Shown one piece after another: positions 38,067 to 45,921 of a stretch of 64,000 nucleotides of DNA. Made by a program: the position numbers and the translations under genes. The notes under the pieces are model-generated. The model was not told the origin of the DNA. It was given only the letters and a program-made list of their open reading frames with translations, and did no database searches. Numbering within the stretch: the stretch's first letter is position 1; each line of letters starts with the position of its first letter. Source of the stretch: an uncultured Lachnospiraceae bacterium (GTDB taxonomy: Bacteria > Bacillota > Clostridia > Lachnospirales > Lachnospiraceae); assembly GCA_910588815.1 (NCBI GenBank), contig CAJUQY010000003.1:48055-112054 (forward strand), read 5' to 3'.

Positions 38067-38791
38067 TTTTCCTCTCCTCCCGCTTTTTTCTTATAGCGTC
38101 TGTCCCGCTTTCTGAAGTTCTGAATGAGCAAAATGGAAAACAGCATTTTGCTCATGTATTTTGCGGCATTGACAGGGTTTAAGTAGCTGACTCCAGCGAT
38201 CCGCTCGTCCATGGCCACCTGCACTTCCGCCACCCTTGCCCCCTGCTTAATCAGGTAAGAAACCGTGTCAGGCTCCGGCCCGTAATTTAATCCCAGGGCA
38301 AATTCCTCAATCATCTTCCGGCTGAACATGCGCATGCCGGAGGTGGGATCCTTGAGCCTCACCCCCGTAGTCAGACGGATAGCCACGGCAATCAGGTTGC
38401 TCCCGAGCATCCGCATGCTCCTCGGCTTCTTTTCTGTGACAAAACGGGAGCCGATGACAATGTCATAGCCCTCTTCCATCTTTTTTCTCATGGCTTCGAT
38501 ATATTCTGGACGGTGCTGACCGTCCCCGTCAAACTGAACGGCATAGGAGTAATGGCGAAGCCAGGCGTATTTAAGGCCTGCCTGAAAGCCTCCCGCCAAT
38601 CCCAGGTTTACAGGAAGATCCAAAAGATTATAGCCGTTTTTCCGGCAAAGTTCTGCCGTGCTGTCTTTGGAGCCGTCGTTGACCACCACATAATCCAGTT
38701 CCGGGTAGTTTGCCTCCAGATTTCCCACCACCCGCTCAATATTCTCTTCCTCATTGTAGGCAGGTATGATCACCAACACTTCAGACATCAT
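38063..38791 (-). CDS. Glycosyltransferase family 2, DPM1-like (polyprenyl-phosphate type)
   Basis: 242 aa counted from the ATG at 38791, which overlaps the preceding stop (ATGA); the next ATG at 38788 fits the GGGGGGA ribosome site as well. Motifs VLVIIPAYNEEENIERVV, VVNDGSKDST, VNLGLAGGFQAG, AVQFDGDGQHRPEYI and GSRFVTEKK. No C-terminal helices, so the membrane link may come from the DUF2304 protein encoded next. Probably makes undecaprenyl-phosphate-sugar. Confidence 0.85.
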   Translation of the reverse strand: MMSEVLVIIPAYNEEENIERVVGNLEANYPELDYVVVNDGSKDSTAELCRKNGYNLLDLPVNLGLAGGFQAGLKYAWLRHYSYAVQFDGDGQHRPEYIEAMRKKMEEGYDIVIGSRFVTEKKPRSMRMLGSNLIAVAIRLTTGVRLKDPTSGMRMFSRKMIEEFALGLNYGPEPDTVSYLIKQGARVAEVQVAMDERIAGVSYLNPVNAAKYMSKMLFSILLIQNFRKRDRRYKKKAGGEEK

Positions 38792-39774
38792 CTGTCCCCC
38801 CAATACCTTTTATTCATACTGCAGGCCCTTACCAAGCCTCCCGGAAGCTTCTGATAACGCCTTCCGAGGAAATATCCCGCATATTTGCAGGCGCTGACCC
38901 AGAAAAGAACCGGGAGCAGAAAACCGTTTCCGCTGTTTATCAAATACAGGGCCGTCTTTTTTACCAGCTTCACGCCCTCCCCCTCAGAACGGATTCCATG
39001 AAACACCTCCGGGTGCTCCGTCTGGGAAACAGCCAGATCGAAATTCCGGTGAAACTGCTCTCTGCCTGACAGGTTGTGGGAATGAACCACCCGAGCACCG
39101 GCCACATAGGCGATCCCGTATCCGTCCTTCACCGCACGGCCCGCAAAAATCATGTCCTCATTAAAAATCGTTTTTTCCGGAAAACCGCCCTGCTTTACGA
39201 ACAGCTCCTTTTTGTAAAGTGCACAGACGTTGGAGGCAAAAAAGGTCTTGATACCGAGCTTCGGAATATCCTCTGCCGTCTTCACCCGACTTTCCTCCGG
39301 GTAGTTGAAGCTCCTTGTATACCGTTCCAGAAGTTTACAGTTTTTCGCCGGCATCTGGCGGCCATAGGCAATCAAAATCTCCGTCCCTGCAAAGCATCCA
39401 TCCATCGCCCCGCAAAATTCCTCCCGGAAGGGTTTCAGCAGCTCCTCCGTCAGAAATTCGTCTTCCGGGACGGCATCCTGGGTCATGCAGAGTACGTACT
39501 CGCTGTCGCAAAAACCGATTCCCGCGTTTCTGGTGCCGCCATGGTCAAAGTCCTTTTTGGACAGCAGGTGGCATTCCACCGGAATGCGGCTCTCCGATAT
39601 CCAGCAGGTAAGAAGGGCGCTCTCCTCCCCGTCCTCCTCCACGGTCACCATCAAAACAATTTTTTGGGGCCTTTGCCTCTGCCGGTTTAACATGTGGAGT
39701 AAATGCCCCAGCCTCACATCCGGACGGTATACCGGAATCAATACATCCAGAGTCTTTTTTCCTTCGTCTGTCAT
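38788..39774 (-). CDS. Glycosyltransferase family 2, rhamnosyltransferase-like
   Basis: 328 aa from the ATG at 39774, sharing TGATG with the flippase stop. LDVLIPVYRPDVRLGHLL, the acceptor motif DFDHGGTRNAGI common in RfbF/RfbN-type rhamnosyltransferases, MTQDAVPED (metal site) and FNEDMIFAGRAVKDGY. A C-terminal hydrophobic stretch (NGFLLPVLFWVSACKYAGYF) may touch the membrane. Rhamnose specificity is inferred from the HGGTRNAG motif only. Confidence 0.82.
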   Translation of the reverse strand: MTDEGKKTLDVLIPVYRPDVRLGHLLHMLNRQRQRPQKIVLMVTVEEDGEESALLTCWISESRIPVECHLLSKKDFDHGGTRNAGIGFCDSEYVLCMTQDAVPEDEFLTEELLKPFREEFCGAMDGCFAGTEILIAYGRQMPAKNCKLLERYTRSFNYPEESRVKTAEDIPKLGIKTFFASNVCALYKKELFVKQGGFPEKTIFNEDMIFAGRAVKDGYGIAYVAGARVVHSHNLSGREQFHRNFDLAVSQTEHPEVFHGIRSEGEGVKLVKKTALYLINSGNGFLLPVLFWVSACKYAGYFLGRRYQKLPGGLVRACSMNKRYWGDR

Positions 39775-41054
39775 CAAGCTTCCTCACTGTTTTTCAATTG
39801 AGACGCCGCCTTATGATACTGGTACAGACAGCACAGCAAAAGCAAGGCCACAAGCACCGCCATCACTCCCGTATAGCAGAGGGCGCCGCCCAATATGCCA
39901 TAGCTTTTGATCAGTGCCGGCGCCGCACCCACCGCCAGGAGAAAAGCAATTCCATAGCTGCAAAGAATCAAAATCTGCCTCCGCATCGTGGTTAGGGCAT
40001 AGTATAAAAGCATCACTGCCGCATTAAACCCGCCGCCAAGGATTAAAATCACAAGGGCAGACCGGTGGGCAGATAGATCATGGCCGAAAATAAAGGACAG
40101 CACCGGAATGCCAAGCAGGAAAGCCCCCAGACAGCAAACTCCCGTGAGGAGGGCAATCCCTAAAAGCAGCTTTCCCACAAGAGAACGGAACTTTCCCCAT
40201 GCCCCCTCTCTGTAGCTTGTCCCCATGGTAGTCAGAAGGGGCTTGAACACAAAACCGCTCAGCAGATTGATGGTCGAGGTGGGGAGGTAGAGATCCGTAT
40301 AATAGGTGACCGCCTCCGCGCTCATGTGAGCGTCAACGGCATATTTGGCAGCATTACAGATGTAAAGGTAGAGAAAGCCGACCACAAACAAAGAAGTGCA
40401 CTCCTTTAACAGACCAAACACCTTTCTCCAGGTTCCCGAAAGAGCCGGCGAACCAAAATCTCCGGCCACTGCCAGGTCAAAGACGGCAAAGGCGAACACA
40501 GCCGCTATTAAAGCTGCCCCGCTGGCGATCACAATATTCTTTGACCAGAAAACGGAGAAGACGAACACACTGCCGGAAAAAGCGGTTCGGAAAGCCAGGG
40601 ATTTCCCGGCCACGTCCAGCCGGCCCTGCCGTTGAAATTCTCCCTCAAACACATCCGCCACACCGTCTACCAACTTATAAAAGCACATGAGCAGCAGTAC
40701 GGCGGCCCTCACCGGTTCCGGGCGCAGGATACACACATAGGCCACACCGGCGGCCGCCATGGCGATGCTGGTGAGAACTCTGGCAGAAAAATATTCCTGA
40801 AAGGAATATTGGACCGATAAGTCCGTCACCTGAAAAGCCCGGATCTCATAATAGCCGATGGTTAAGAGAAGCTGTCCTGTGGTAAAAGCAATGGAAAAAA
40901 TGCCGCCATAATATTCCCCGGTGGCTCTTGCCGCTGCCGCAAACAAGACAATGCTGGCCAGCGCGAACAACAGACTGCCGATCATATTCCAAATTACGTT
41001 TTTTTTTCCCTGATTCTCCCCGTTTCCAAGTATCAGGGCCTTCCACCTCTTCAT
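39774..41054 (-). CDS. Polysaccharide flippase, Wzx-like (MOP superfamily)
   Basis: 426 aa, about 12-14 helices. The start KKNVIWNMIGSLLFALASIV and later VAYVCILRPEPVRAAVLLLM fit polysaccharide biosynthesis flippases. It would turn undecaprenyl-diphosphate-linked repeat units to the outer face. A Wzx is not needed for the Wzm/Wzt route, so it points to a second polymer. Immediately upstream of the GT2 gene (stop and start overlap). Confidence 0.8.
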   Translation of the reverse strand: MKRWKALILGNGENQGKKNVIWNMIGSLLFALASIVLFAAAARATGEYYGGIFSIAFTTGQLLLTIGYYEIRAFQVTDLSVQYSFQEYFSARVLTSIAMAAAGVAYVCILRPEPVRAAVLLLMCFYKLVDGVADVFEGEFQRQGRLDVAGKSLAFRTAFSGSVFVFSVFWSKNIVIASGAALIAAVFAFAVFDLAVAGDFGSPALSGTWRKVFGLLKECTSLFVVGFLYLYICNAAKYAVDAHMSAEAVTYYTDLYLPTSTINLLSGFVFKPLLTTMGTSYREGAWGKFRSLVGKLLLGIALLTGVCCLGAFLLGIPVLSFIFGHDLSAHRSALVILILGGGFNAAVMLLYYALTTMRRQILILCSYGIAFLLAVGAAPALIKSYGILGGALCYTGVMAVLVALLLLCCLYQYHKAASQLKNSEEA

Positions 41055-41121
41055 CCGCCCAACTGTCTCCCTGTCTCAAAAGCCGCAGCCATGGCCTTAA
41101 ATCGGCAAGCGCCAATCATCA

Positions 41122-42231
41122 TCAAAACTCCCGCCTTGCCGCCTCCATGGCCGAACGGATTACCTTGTCCATATCATAATATTGATACTCGGCAAGCCTG
41201 CCGCCGAAAATCACATTCTTTTCCCTCTTGCCGAGTTCCTCATATTTCCTGTAAAGCGCCTGGTTCTTCTCATCATTGACCGGATAATAGGGCTCCATCC
41301 CCTCCTCCCAGGCCACCGGATATTCCCTGGTCACCACAGTCCTCGGAATCTCCTTATAATCTCTGGTGCAGTCGAAATGCTTGTGCTCAATGGTCCTTGT
41401 GTAGGGCACCTCTCTGGCCGTATGGTTAACCACGGCCACCCCCTGGTAATTATCCGTATCGTAAATATCGTCCTCGAACCTCAAACTCCGATATTCCAGC
41501 TTACCGAAGCGATAGCCAAAGTAAGCGTCGAGGGCCCCCGTATAGATCACACGGTCTCCCATGGCGTCAAAGACTTCCGTTTCCTCCAGATAATCCGTTT
41601 CCAGGCGAATATCGCAGCCCTCAAAAAGCTTTTCCACAAGCCCGTTGTAGCCGCCGACGGGAATTCCCTGATAGGGATCGTTGAAATAATTGTTGTCATA
41701 AGTGTAGCGGACCGGAAGCCTCCTGATAATGAAGCTGGGAAGTTCTCTGCAGTCTCTCCCCCACTGCTTCTCCGTGTAACCCTTGATCAGCTTTTCGTAG
41801 ATATCCGTCCCCACCAGGGAGATGGCCTGCTCCTCCAGATTGGCCGGAACACCCGCAACACCGGAGCGCTGCGCCTCAATCTTGGCCCTGGCCTCCTCCG
41901 GTGTGGTCACTCCCCACAGCTTGCTGAAAGTATTCATATTGAAGGGCATATTGTACATCTCTCCCCGGTAGTTGGCCACCGGACAGTTGGTGTAGCGGTT
42001 AAATTCCACCAGGCTGTTCACAAACTGCCATACTTCCCGGTCAGATGTATGAAAAATGTGGGCGCCGTACCGGTGGACGGGGATCCCGCTCACATCCTCG
42101 CAGTAGATATTCCCGCCGAGCTGAGGACGCTTTTCCACTACCAGACAGCGCTTTCCATTTTTCACCGCATAAAAAGCCATCACCCCGCCAAAAAGACCGC
42201 TGCCCACAATGATATAATCATACTTCTTCAT
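41122..42231 (-). CDS. glf: UDP-galactopyranose mutase
   Basis: 369 aa from the ATG at 42231, which has AAGGAAG upstream; a TTG twelve codons earlier is less likely. FAD site YDYIIVGSGLFGGVMAF, then VEKRPQLGGNIYCED, RYGAHIFHTSDREVWQFVNS and YTEKQWGRDCRELP, all standard Glf motifs. It interconverts UDP-Galp and UDP-Galf, so galactofuranose is a predicted component of the glycan. First gene of the polysaccharide locus, 67 nt before the flippase. Confidence 0.95.
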   Translation of the reverse strand: MKKYDYIIVGSGLFGGVMAFYAVKNGKRCLVVEKRPQLGGNIYCEDVSGIPVHRYGAHIFHTSDREVWQFVNSLVEFNRYTNCPVANYRGEMYNMPFNMNTFSKLWGVTTPEEARAKIEAQRSGVAGVPANLEEQAISLVGTDIYEKLIKGYTEKQWGRDCRELPSFIIRRLPVRYTYDNNYFNDPYQGIPVGGYNGLVEKLFEGCDIRLETDYLEETEVFDAMGDRVIYTGALDAYFGYRFGKLEYRSLRFEDDIYDTDNYQGVAVVNHTAREVPYTRTIEHKHFDCTRDYKEIPRTVVTREYPVAWEEGMEPYYPVNDEKNQALYRKYEELGKREKNVIFGGRLAEYQYYDMDKVIRSAMEAARREF

Positions 42232-42265
42232 AAAAAATTCTTCCTTTAAAAGTTCTTCCTTTCGC

Positions 42266-42298
42266 AAGGACTCCGGCCCAAAGGCCGGAGTCCTTTTT
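42266..42298 (+). terminator. Strong hairpin, T-tract on the plus strand, between leuA and glf
   Basis: A perfect 13-bp stem (AAGGACTCCGGCC / GGCCGGAGTCCTT) with a CAAA loop, followed on the plus strand by TTTGTCTTG after the final stem T residues. On the minus strand, where both neighbours are read, it is followed by GCGAAAGG and has no U-run. It may be bidirectional, weakening read-through from leuA. Confidence 0.5.
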
Positions 42299-42322
42299 GT
42301 CTTGTCAAACTTTATGGATTCC

Positions 42323-43978
42323 TTATTTAAACAGCCGGTTCAGGCCGCTGAACAATGCCCGGTGGGAAGCCCTGGTGATATTGGGACTCACACCGACACC
42401 ATGGGTCACCTTCCCGGTCTTTACATCCATGACCTTGATGTAAGCCGCCGCCTGGGCATGGGAACCCTCCCCCAGGGCATGCTCCGAGTAGTCCAGGACC
42501 TTCACATGGACGCCTGTGGTCTGCTCGACGGCTTCCCGCACCGCGTCGATGGGGCCGTTCCCCACTCCGGTGGCCGACCGGATGGAACCGTCATACTTGA
42601 AGGTCAGCTTCGCCCGTGTATCTGTCTCGCCCACATCGGTGGTCTCACAGCGGATAAAATTGAACGGCTCCTTGGCCGACAGATATTCGCTCTTGAAAAG
42701 CTCCATAATCTGCTCCGGCGCCACTTCGCCGTGGGCCTCGGCCACCGGCTGAACCACGTCCGCAAATTCCTTGTGCATATCCTTGGGCAGCTTGAAGCCA
42801 TAGAAGGTGTCCATGACAAAGGCCACGCCGCCCTTGCCGGACTGGCTGTTGATACGGACAATGGGCTCGTAATCCCGCCCCAGGTCGGAAGGATCCACCG
42901 GAAGATAGGGAACCTCCCAATAAGGGTTGTTCCTGGTCTTCATGGCCTTCACACCCTTGTTGATGGCATCCTGATGAGAGCCGGAGAAAGCCGTGAACAC
43001 CAGCTTCCCGGCATAAGGATGTCTGGGATCAATCTCCATCTTGGTACAGCGCTCATAAACGTCCGCGATTTCTCTGATATTCTCAATATTTAATTCCGGG
43101 TTGATCCCCTGGGTAAACATATTGTATGCGACCGTCAGCACATCCACGTTTCCGGTCCGCTCTCCGTTTCCGAAAAGAGTCCCTTCCACCCGGTCTGCCC
43201 CCGCGAGAAGCGCAAGCTCCGTGGCCGCCACTCCGGTTCCCCGGTCATTATGGGGATGGACACTCAGGATAATGGACTCCCTGTTTTTGAAATGGGTGTG
43301 CATCCATTCTATCTGGTCTGCATAGACATTTGGCGTCGTCATCTCCACCGTGGCCGGAAGGTTGACGATCATCGGGCGCTCCCTGGTGGGGCCCCACGTT
43401 TCCTGAACTGCCGTACAGACTTCCAATGCATAGTCAAGCTCTGTCCCCGTGAAGCTCTCGGGAGAATACTCCAGCACGATCTCCCCGTCAAAGGAAGACG
43501 CCCGCTCCTTCACCATCCTGGCTCCCTCCACGGCAATCTGCTTGATGTGCTCCCGGTCCATGCCAAATACCACATCCCGCTGAAGGGTGGATGTGGAATT
43601 GTAGATGTGCACCACCGCCCGTTTGATACCCCGAAGGGATTCAAAGGTCCGGTCAATCAGAGGCTCCCTACACTGCACCAATACCTGCACCAGCACGTCG
43701 TCGGGGATCATCTGCCGGTCCACAAGCTGCCGCAGGAAATCATACTCAATCTGGGAAGCTGCCGGAAAGCCGATCTCGATCTCCTTAAAGCCCAGCTTCA
43801 CAAGCATCTGGAACATCTCGATCTTCTCTTCCACCACCATGGGCTCAATGAGCGCCTGGTTTCCGTCCCGCAGATCCACGCTGCACCAGACGGGCGCCTT
43901 CTCGATCTGCTTCCCCGGCCAGGTCCGCTCCGGAAAATCCACCACCGGTACTCTCTTATATCTCTGATAATTTAACAT
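42323..43978 (-). CDS. leuA: 2-isopropylmalate synthase
   Basis: 551 aa, the longer yeast/Corynebacterium-type LeuA. APVWCSVDLRDGNQALIEPM holds the catalytic Arg-Asp, IILSVHPHNDRGTGVAATELA the metal-binding His, and a C-terminal regulatory LeuA dimer domain (about 430-551) includes TGVGNGPIDAVREAVEQ. It condenses acetyl-CoA with 2-oxoisovalerate, the first committed step to leucine, and is usually feedback-inhibited by leucine. It stands alone, without leuBCD. A long structured leader precedes it. Confidence 0.95.
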   Translation of the reverse strand: MLNYQRYKRVPVVDFPERTWPGKQIEKAPVWCSVDLRDGNQALIEPMVVEEKIEMFQMLVKLGFKEIEIGFPAASQIEYDFLRQLVDRQMIPDDVLVQVLVQCREPLIDRTFESLRGIKRAVVHIYNSTSTLQRDVVFGMDREHIKQIAVEGARMVKERASSFDGEIVLEYSPESFTGTELDYALEVCTAVQETWGPTRERPMIVNLPATVEMTTPNVYADQIEWMHTHFKNRESIILSVHPHNDRGTGVAATELALLAGADRVEGTLFGNGERTGNVDVLTVAYNMFTQGINPELNIENIREIADVYERCTKMEIDPRHPYAGKLVFTAFSGSHQDAINKGVKAMKTRNNPYWEVPYLPVDPSDLGRDYEPIVRINSQSGKGGVAFVMDTFYGFKLPKDMHKEFADVVQPVAEAHGEVAPEQIMELFKSEYLSAKEPFNFIRCETTDVGETDTRAKLTFKYDGSIRSATGVGNGPIDAVREAVEQTTGVHVKVLDYSEHALGEGSHAQAAAYIKVMDVKTGKVTHGVGVSPNITRASHRALFSGLNRLFK

Positions 43979-44240
43979 GATTTATCGTCCTCTCTTTTTC
44001 AAGCTGAATTTTTCAAGCTGATTCTGTGTTGTTTTTTCGGTTCACAGCCTGCCGCACCCCGACAGACTTACGGCAAACCGCAAATGTCTCTGTCTTTTGC
44101 CGAACATAGTCGATAAATCACACTGTACTTCCTGATTATATACATCTTACTCTTCGCGCTGTGCCCTCTGCCGCCAGCCCCATCGGTCATCATTCCCATC
44201 TGTTTTCATTTTCGCCGAACGGCCTTCGCCGTCCTCGCCA
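43979..44240 (-). promoter_or_regulatory. Long structured leader of leuA, candidate attenuator
   Basis: About 260 nt lie between the leuA promoter and its ATG with no real gene. Minus-strand CGGCAAA (44102-44096) can pair with TTTGCCG (44077-44071), and GACAGA (44094-44089) with TCTGTC (44066-44061). These pairs interleave, and a third stem overlaps both. A tandem direct repeat TCAGCTTGAAAAA lies just before the ribosome site (43996-44022). No T-box core (TGGNACCGCG) is present. A 21-codon frame from 44107 lacks a ribosome site. Confidence 0.4.
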
Positions 44241-44247
44241 TTTTTTC

Positions 44248-44276
44248 AGTATAGCATACCTGTGCGCAGATTACAA
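44248..44276 (-). promoter_or_regulatory. leuA promoter
   Basis: -35 TTGTAA (44271-44276), 17-bp spacer, -10 TATACT (44248-44253) with TG one base upstream (extended -10). It begins 11 nt after the amidase stop codon. Confidence 0.65.
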
Positions 44277-44286
44277 TCTGGTTTTT

Positions 44287-44970
44287 CTATTTTCTAAGCC
44301 GCTCATTGACCTCGGCGGCAATCTCTTCCATTTTGCTCTCCAGATACGGCCCCGGACACTCCGTCTCCCCTTTAAACATTTTGTGGATCGTCAGGTTTCC
44401 CTCCGCGTCTCCCGTATAAACAAGCTCTTCGATACCGTTTCTCTCACAGATATCAACGCAGAGATCAATCAGGGTCCCATAAGCAGCGCTCCCCACATGC
44501 CAGTCTCCCCCGATCTCATCATTGGCCACTTCAATGGTCACTGCCTGATCGTCGTTCTCTCTGCTGCTGGAGGTCCAGGCCCGATTGGCCTCCTCCACAT
44601 AGAGGGCGACCCTGCCGGCTCCATCAATCGCGTAATTTGCAGACGCCCTCCTGTCCCGTTCGCCAAATGCCTTTCCCAATTCCTCCAGCCCAAGGGCGCC
44701 TGCCATGTGATGGACCGTAATCTTCTTAATCTCGCTTCCCCTTGGAAAATCCGCATTTGGAGACAAATACACGTAATCGGTAAGCGGGCTGTTCCTCTCT
44801 GCCACCGTCTCTTTTTCCTCCTCCGTCAGCTCCCGCCCCACAAGCTCCGGGAGCCTCTGATCGGAAACCAGGCAAAGGATCAATACCAGCGCGGCCAATA
44901 CCGCAAATCCTGCCAGCAGAAACCATATACTCAAAAATTTCGTGTTCTTATCCGCCCTCACCATGTCCAT
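44287..44970 (-). CDS. Membrane-anchored N-acetylmuramoyl-L-alanine amidase (Amidase_2)
   Basis: 227 aa. N-terminal signal anchor at about 12-36 (SIWFLLAGFAVLAALVLILC). Amidase_2 domain: EIKKITVHHMAG (first zinc His), RASANYAIDGAGRV, NRAWTSSSREND, VTIEVAND, LTIHKMFKGETECPGPYL (second His and Cys ligand region). It removes stem peptides from peptidoglycan outside the membrane. Transcribed alone from a near-consensus promoter shared back to back with the response regulator gene. Confidence 0.87.
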   Translation of the reverse strand: MDMVRADKNTKFLSIWFLLAGFAVLAALVLILCLVSDQRLPELVGRELTEEEKETVAERNSPLTDYVYLSPNADFPRGSEIKKITVHHMAGALGLEELGKAFGERDRRASANYAIDGAGRVALYVEEANRAWTSSSRENDDQAVTIEVANDEIGGDWHVGSAAYGTLIDLCVDICERNGIEELVYTGDAEGNLTIHKMFKGETECPGPYLESKMEEIAAEVNERLRK

Positions 44971-45003
44971 AACAAACTTCTTCCGTCTTTTATAATTCTA
45001 TCC

Positions 45004-45033
45004 ATTATAGACGGTATTTCCAATCACTGTCAA
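45004..45033 (-). promoter_or_regulatory. Amidase promoter, consensus hexamers
   Basis: -35 TTGACA (45028-45033) and -10 TATAAT (45004-45009), both perfect, with an 18-bp spacer. About 34 nt before the amidase ATG, and 12 bp from the -35 box of the divergent promoter. Confidence 0.8.
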
Positions 45034-45045
45034 GGCGATTTTTCA

Positions 45046-45074
45046 TTGAGCTTTGGCCCCTCGCCTGATACAAT
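45046..45074 (+). promoter_or_regulatory. Promoter of the two-component operon
   Basis: -35 TTGAGC (45046-45051), 17-bp spacer, -10 TACAAT (45069-45074). The direct repeats TAAGATTT at 45095-45102 and 45129-45136 downstream could be regulator sites. The leader before the ATG is about 130 nt. Confidence 0.5.
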
Positions 45075-45210
45075 AAAATCATTGCAGGAAAATTTAAGAT
45101 TTTTATAAGAAACGACTCCAAATTCTTCTAAGATTTCTGTTTTATGATGCAGACAGGCTGAAGGATGGACGGGAAAGGCTTTCCGTCCGCGAGTCAGAGG
45201 AGATACGGAT

Positions 45211-45921
45211 ATGAATGAATGTGTACTGGTGGTGGATGATGACAGGCAGATTGTGCGGGCCATTGCCCTGCTCCTCGAAAAAGAGGGCTATCAGGTGTGC
45301 CGGGCCTATGACGGCATGGAGGCGCTTCGGATTTTGGCGGAGCAGCCCGTCCGGCTCATTATCATGGATGTGATGATGCCAAGGCTTGACGGCCTCTCTG
45401 CCATGATGAAAATCCGGGAACGGAAAAACCTTCCGATCATTATTTTGAGCGCCAAGACGGAGGACACGGACAAGGTGTTGGGGCTTTCCATGGGGGCCGA
45501 CGACTATGTTGCCAAGCCCTTCCATCCGGCAGAGCTTACTGCCAGGGTGAAAAGCCATCTGCGCCGCTACACCCTGCTCGGTGACATCAACGCCTGGCAC
45601 GAGTCGGACGAGATTTGGAACGGACGGCTCTGTTACCGTCCGGGAGAGCGAACTCTCTATGCGGACGGGGAACCTGTCAAGCTCACCGCCACGGAGACCA
45701 AAATCATCGACCTTCTCATGCGCAACCGGGGCCGGATTTTTCCGGCCGAGGAAATCTATGAACGGATCTGGGAGGAGCCCTCCTTCTCCCCGGAAAATAC
45801 AGTCATGGTACATATCCGCCATATCCGTGAAAAAATCGAACTCAATCCGAAGGAGCCGGAATACTTAAAGGTGGTGTGGGGCATTGGATACAAAATGGAA
45901 AAAATCGAAACTCATTTTTAG
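45211..45921 (+). CDS. OmpR/PhoB family response regulator
   Basis: 236 aa. Receiver domain (1 to about 118): VLVVDDDRQIV acid pair, phospho-acceptor Asp in IIMDVMMPRLDG, and PIIILSAKTED with Lys in DYVAKPFHPAEL. The winged-helix DNA-binding domain (about 140-235) has LTATETKIIDLLMRNRGRIF, SPENTVMVHIRHIREKIE and VVWGIGYKME. GGAGATA before the ATG. Its 3' end overlaps the kinase gene by 38 nt. Layout resembles VanR-like regulators of wall genes; targets unknown. Confidence 0.93.
   Translation: MNECVLVVDDDRQIVRAIALLLEKEGYQVCRAYDGMEALRILAEQPVRLIIMDVMMPRLDGLSAMMKIRERKNLPIIILSAKTEDTDKVLGLSMGADDYVAKPFHPAELTARVKSHLRRYTLLGDINAWHESDEIWNGRLCYRPGERTLYADGEPVKLTATETKIIDLLMRNRGRIFPAEEIYERIWEEPSFSPENTVMVHIRHIREKIELNPKEPEYLKVVWGIGYKMEKIETHF

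Noticed and set aside
41182..43975. Plus-strand frames opposite glf and leuA
   Set aside because: Both minus-strand genes are well conserved enzymes with full motifs; the opposite frames are by-products of GC-rich codons.
44042..44107. 21-codon leader peptide frame (MFGKRQRHLRFAVSL...) before leuA
   Set aside because: Only a few Leu codons and no ribosome binding site, so not supportable as an attenuation peptide.
43979..44240. T-box or known riboswitch upstream of leuA
   Set aside because: No TGGNACCGCG core or matching antiterminator, and no riboswitch consensus recognised.
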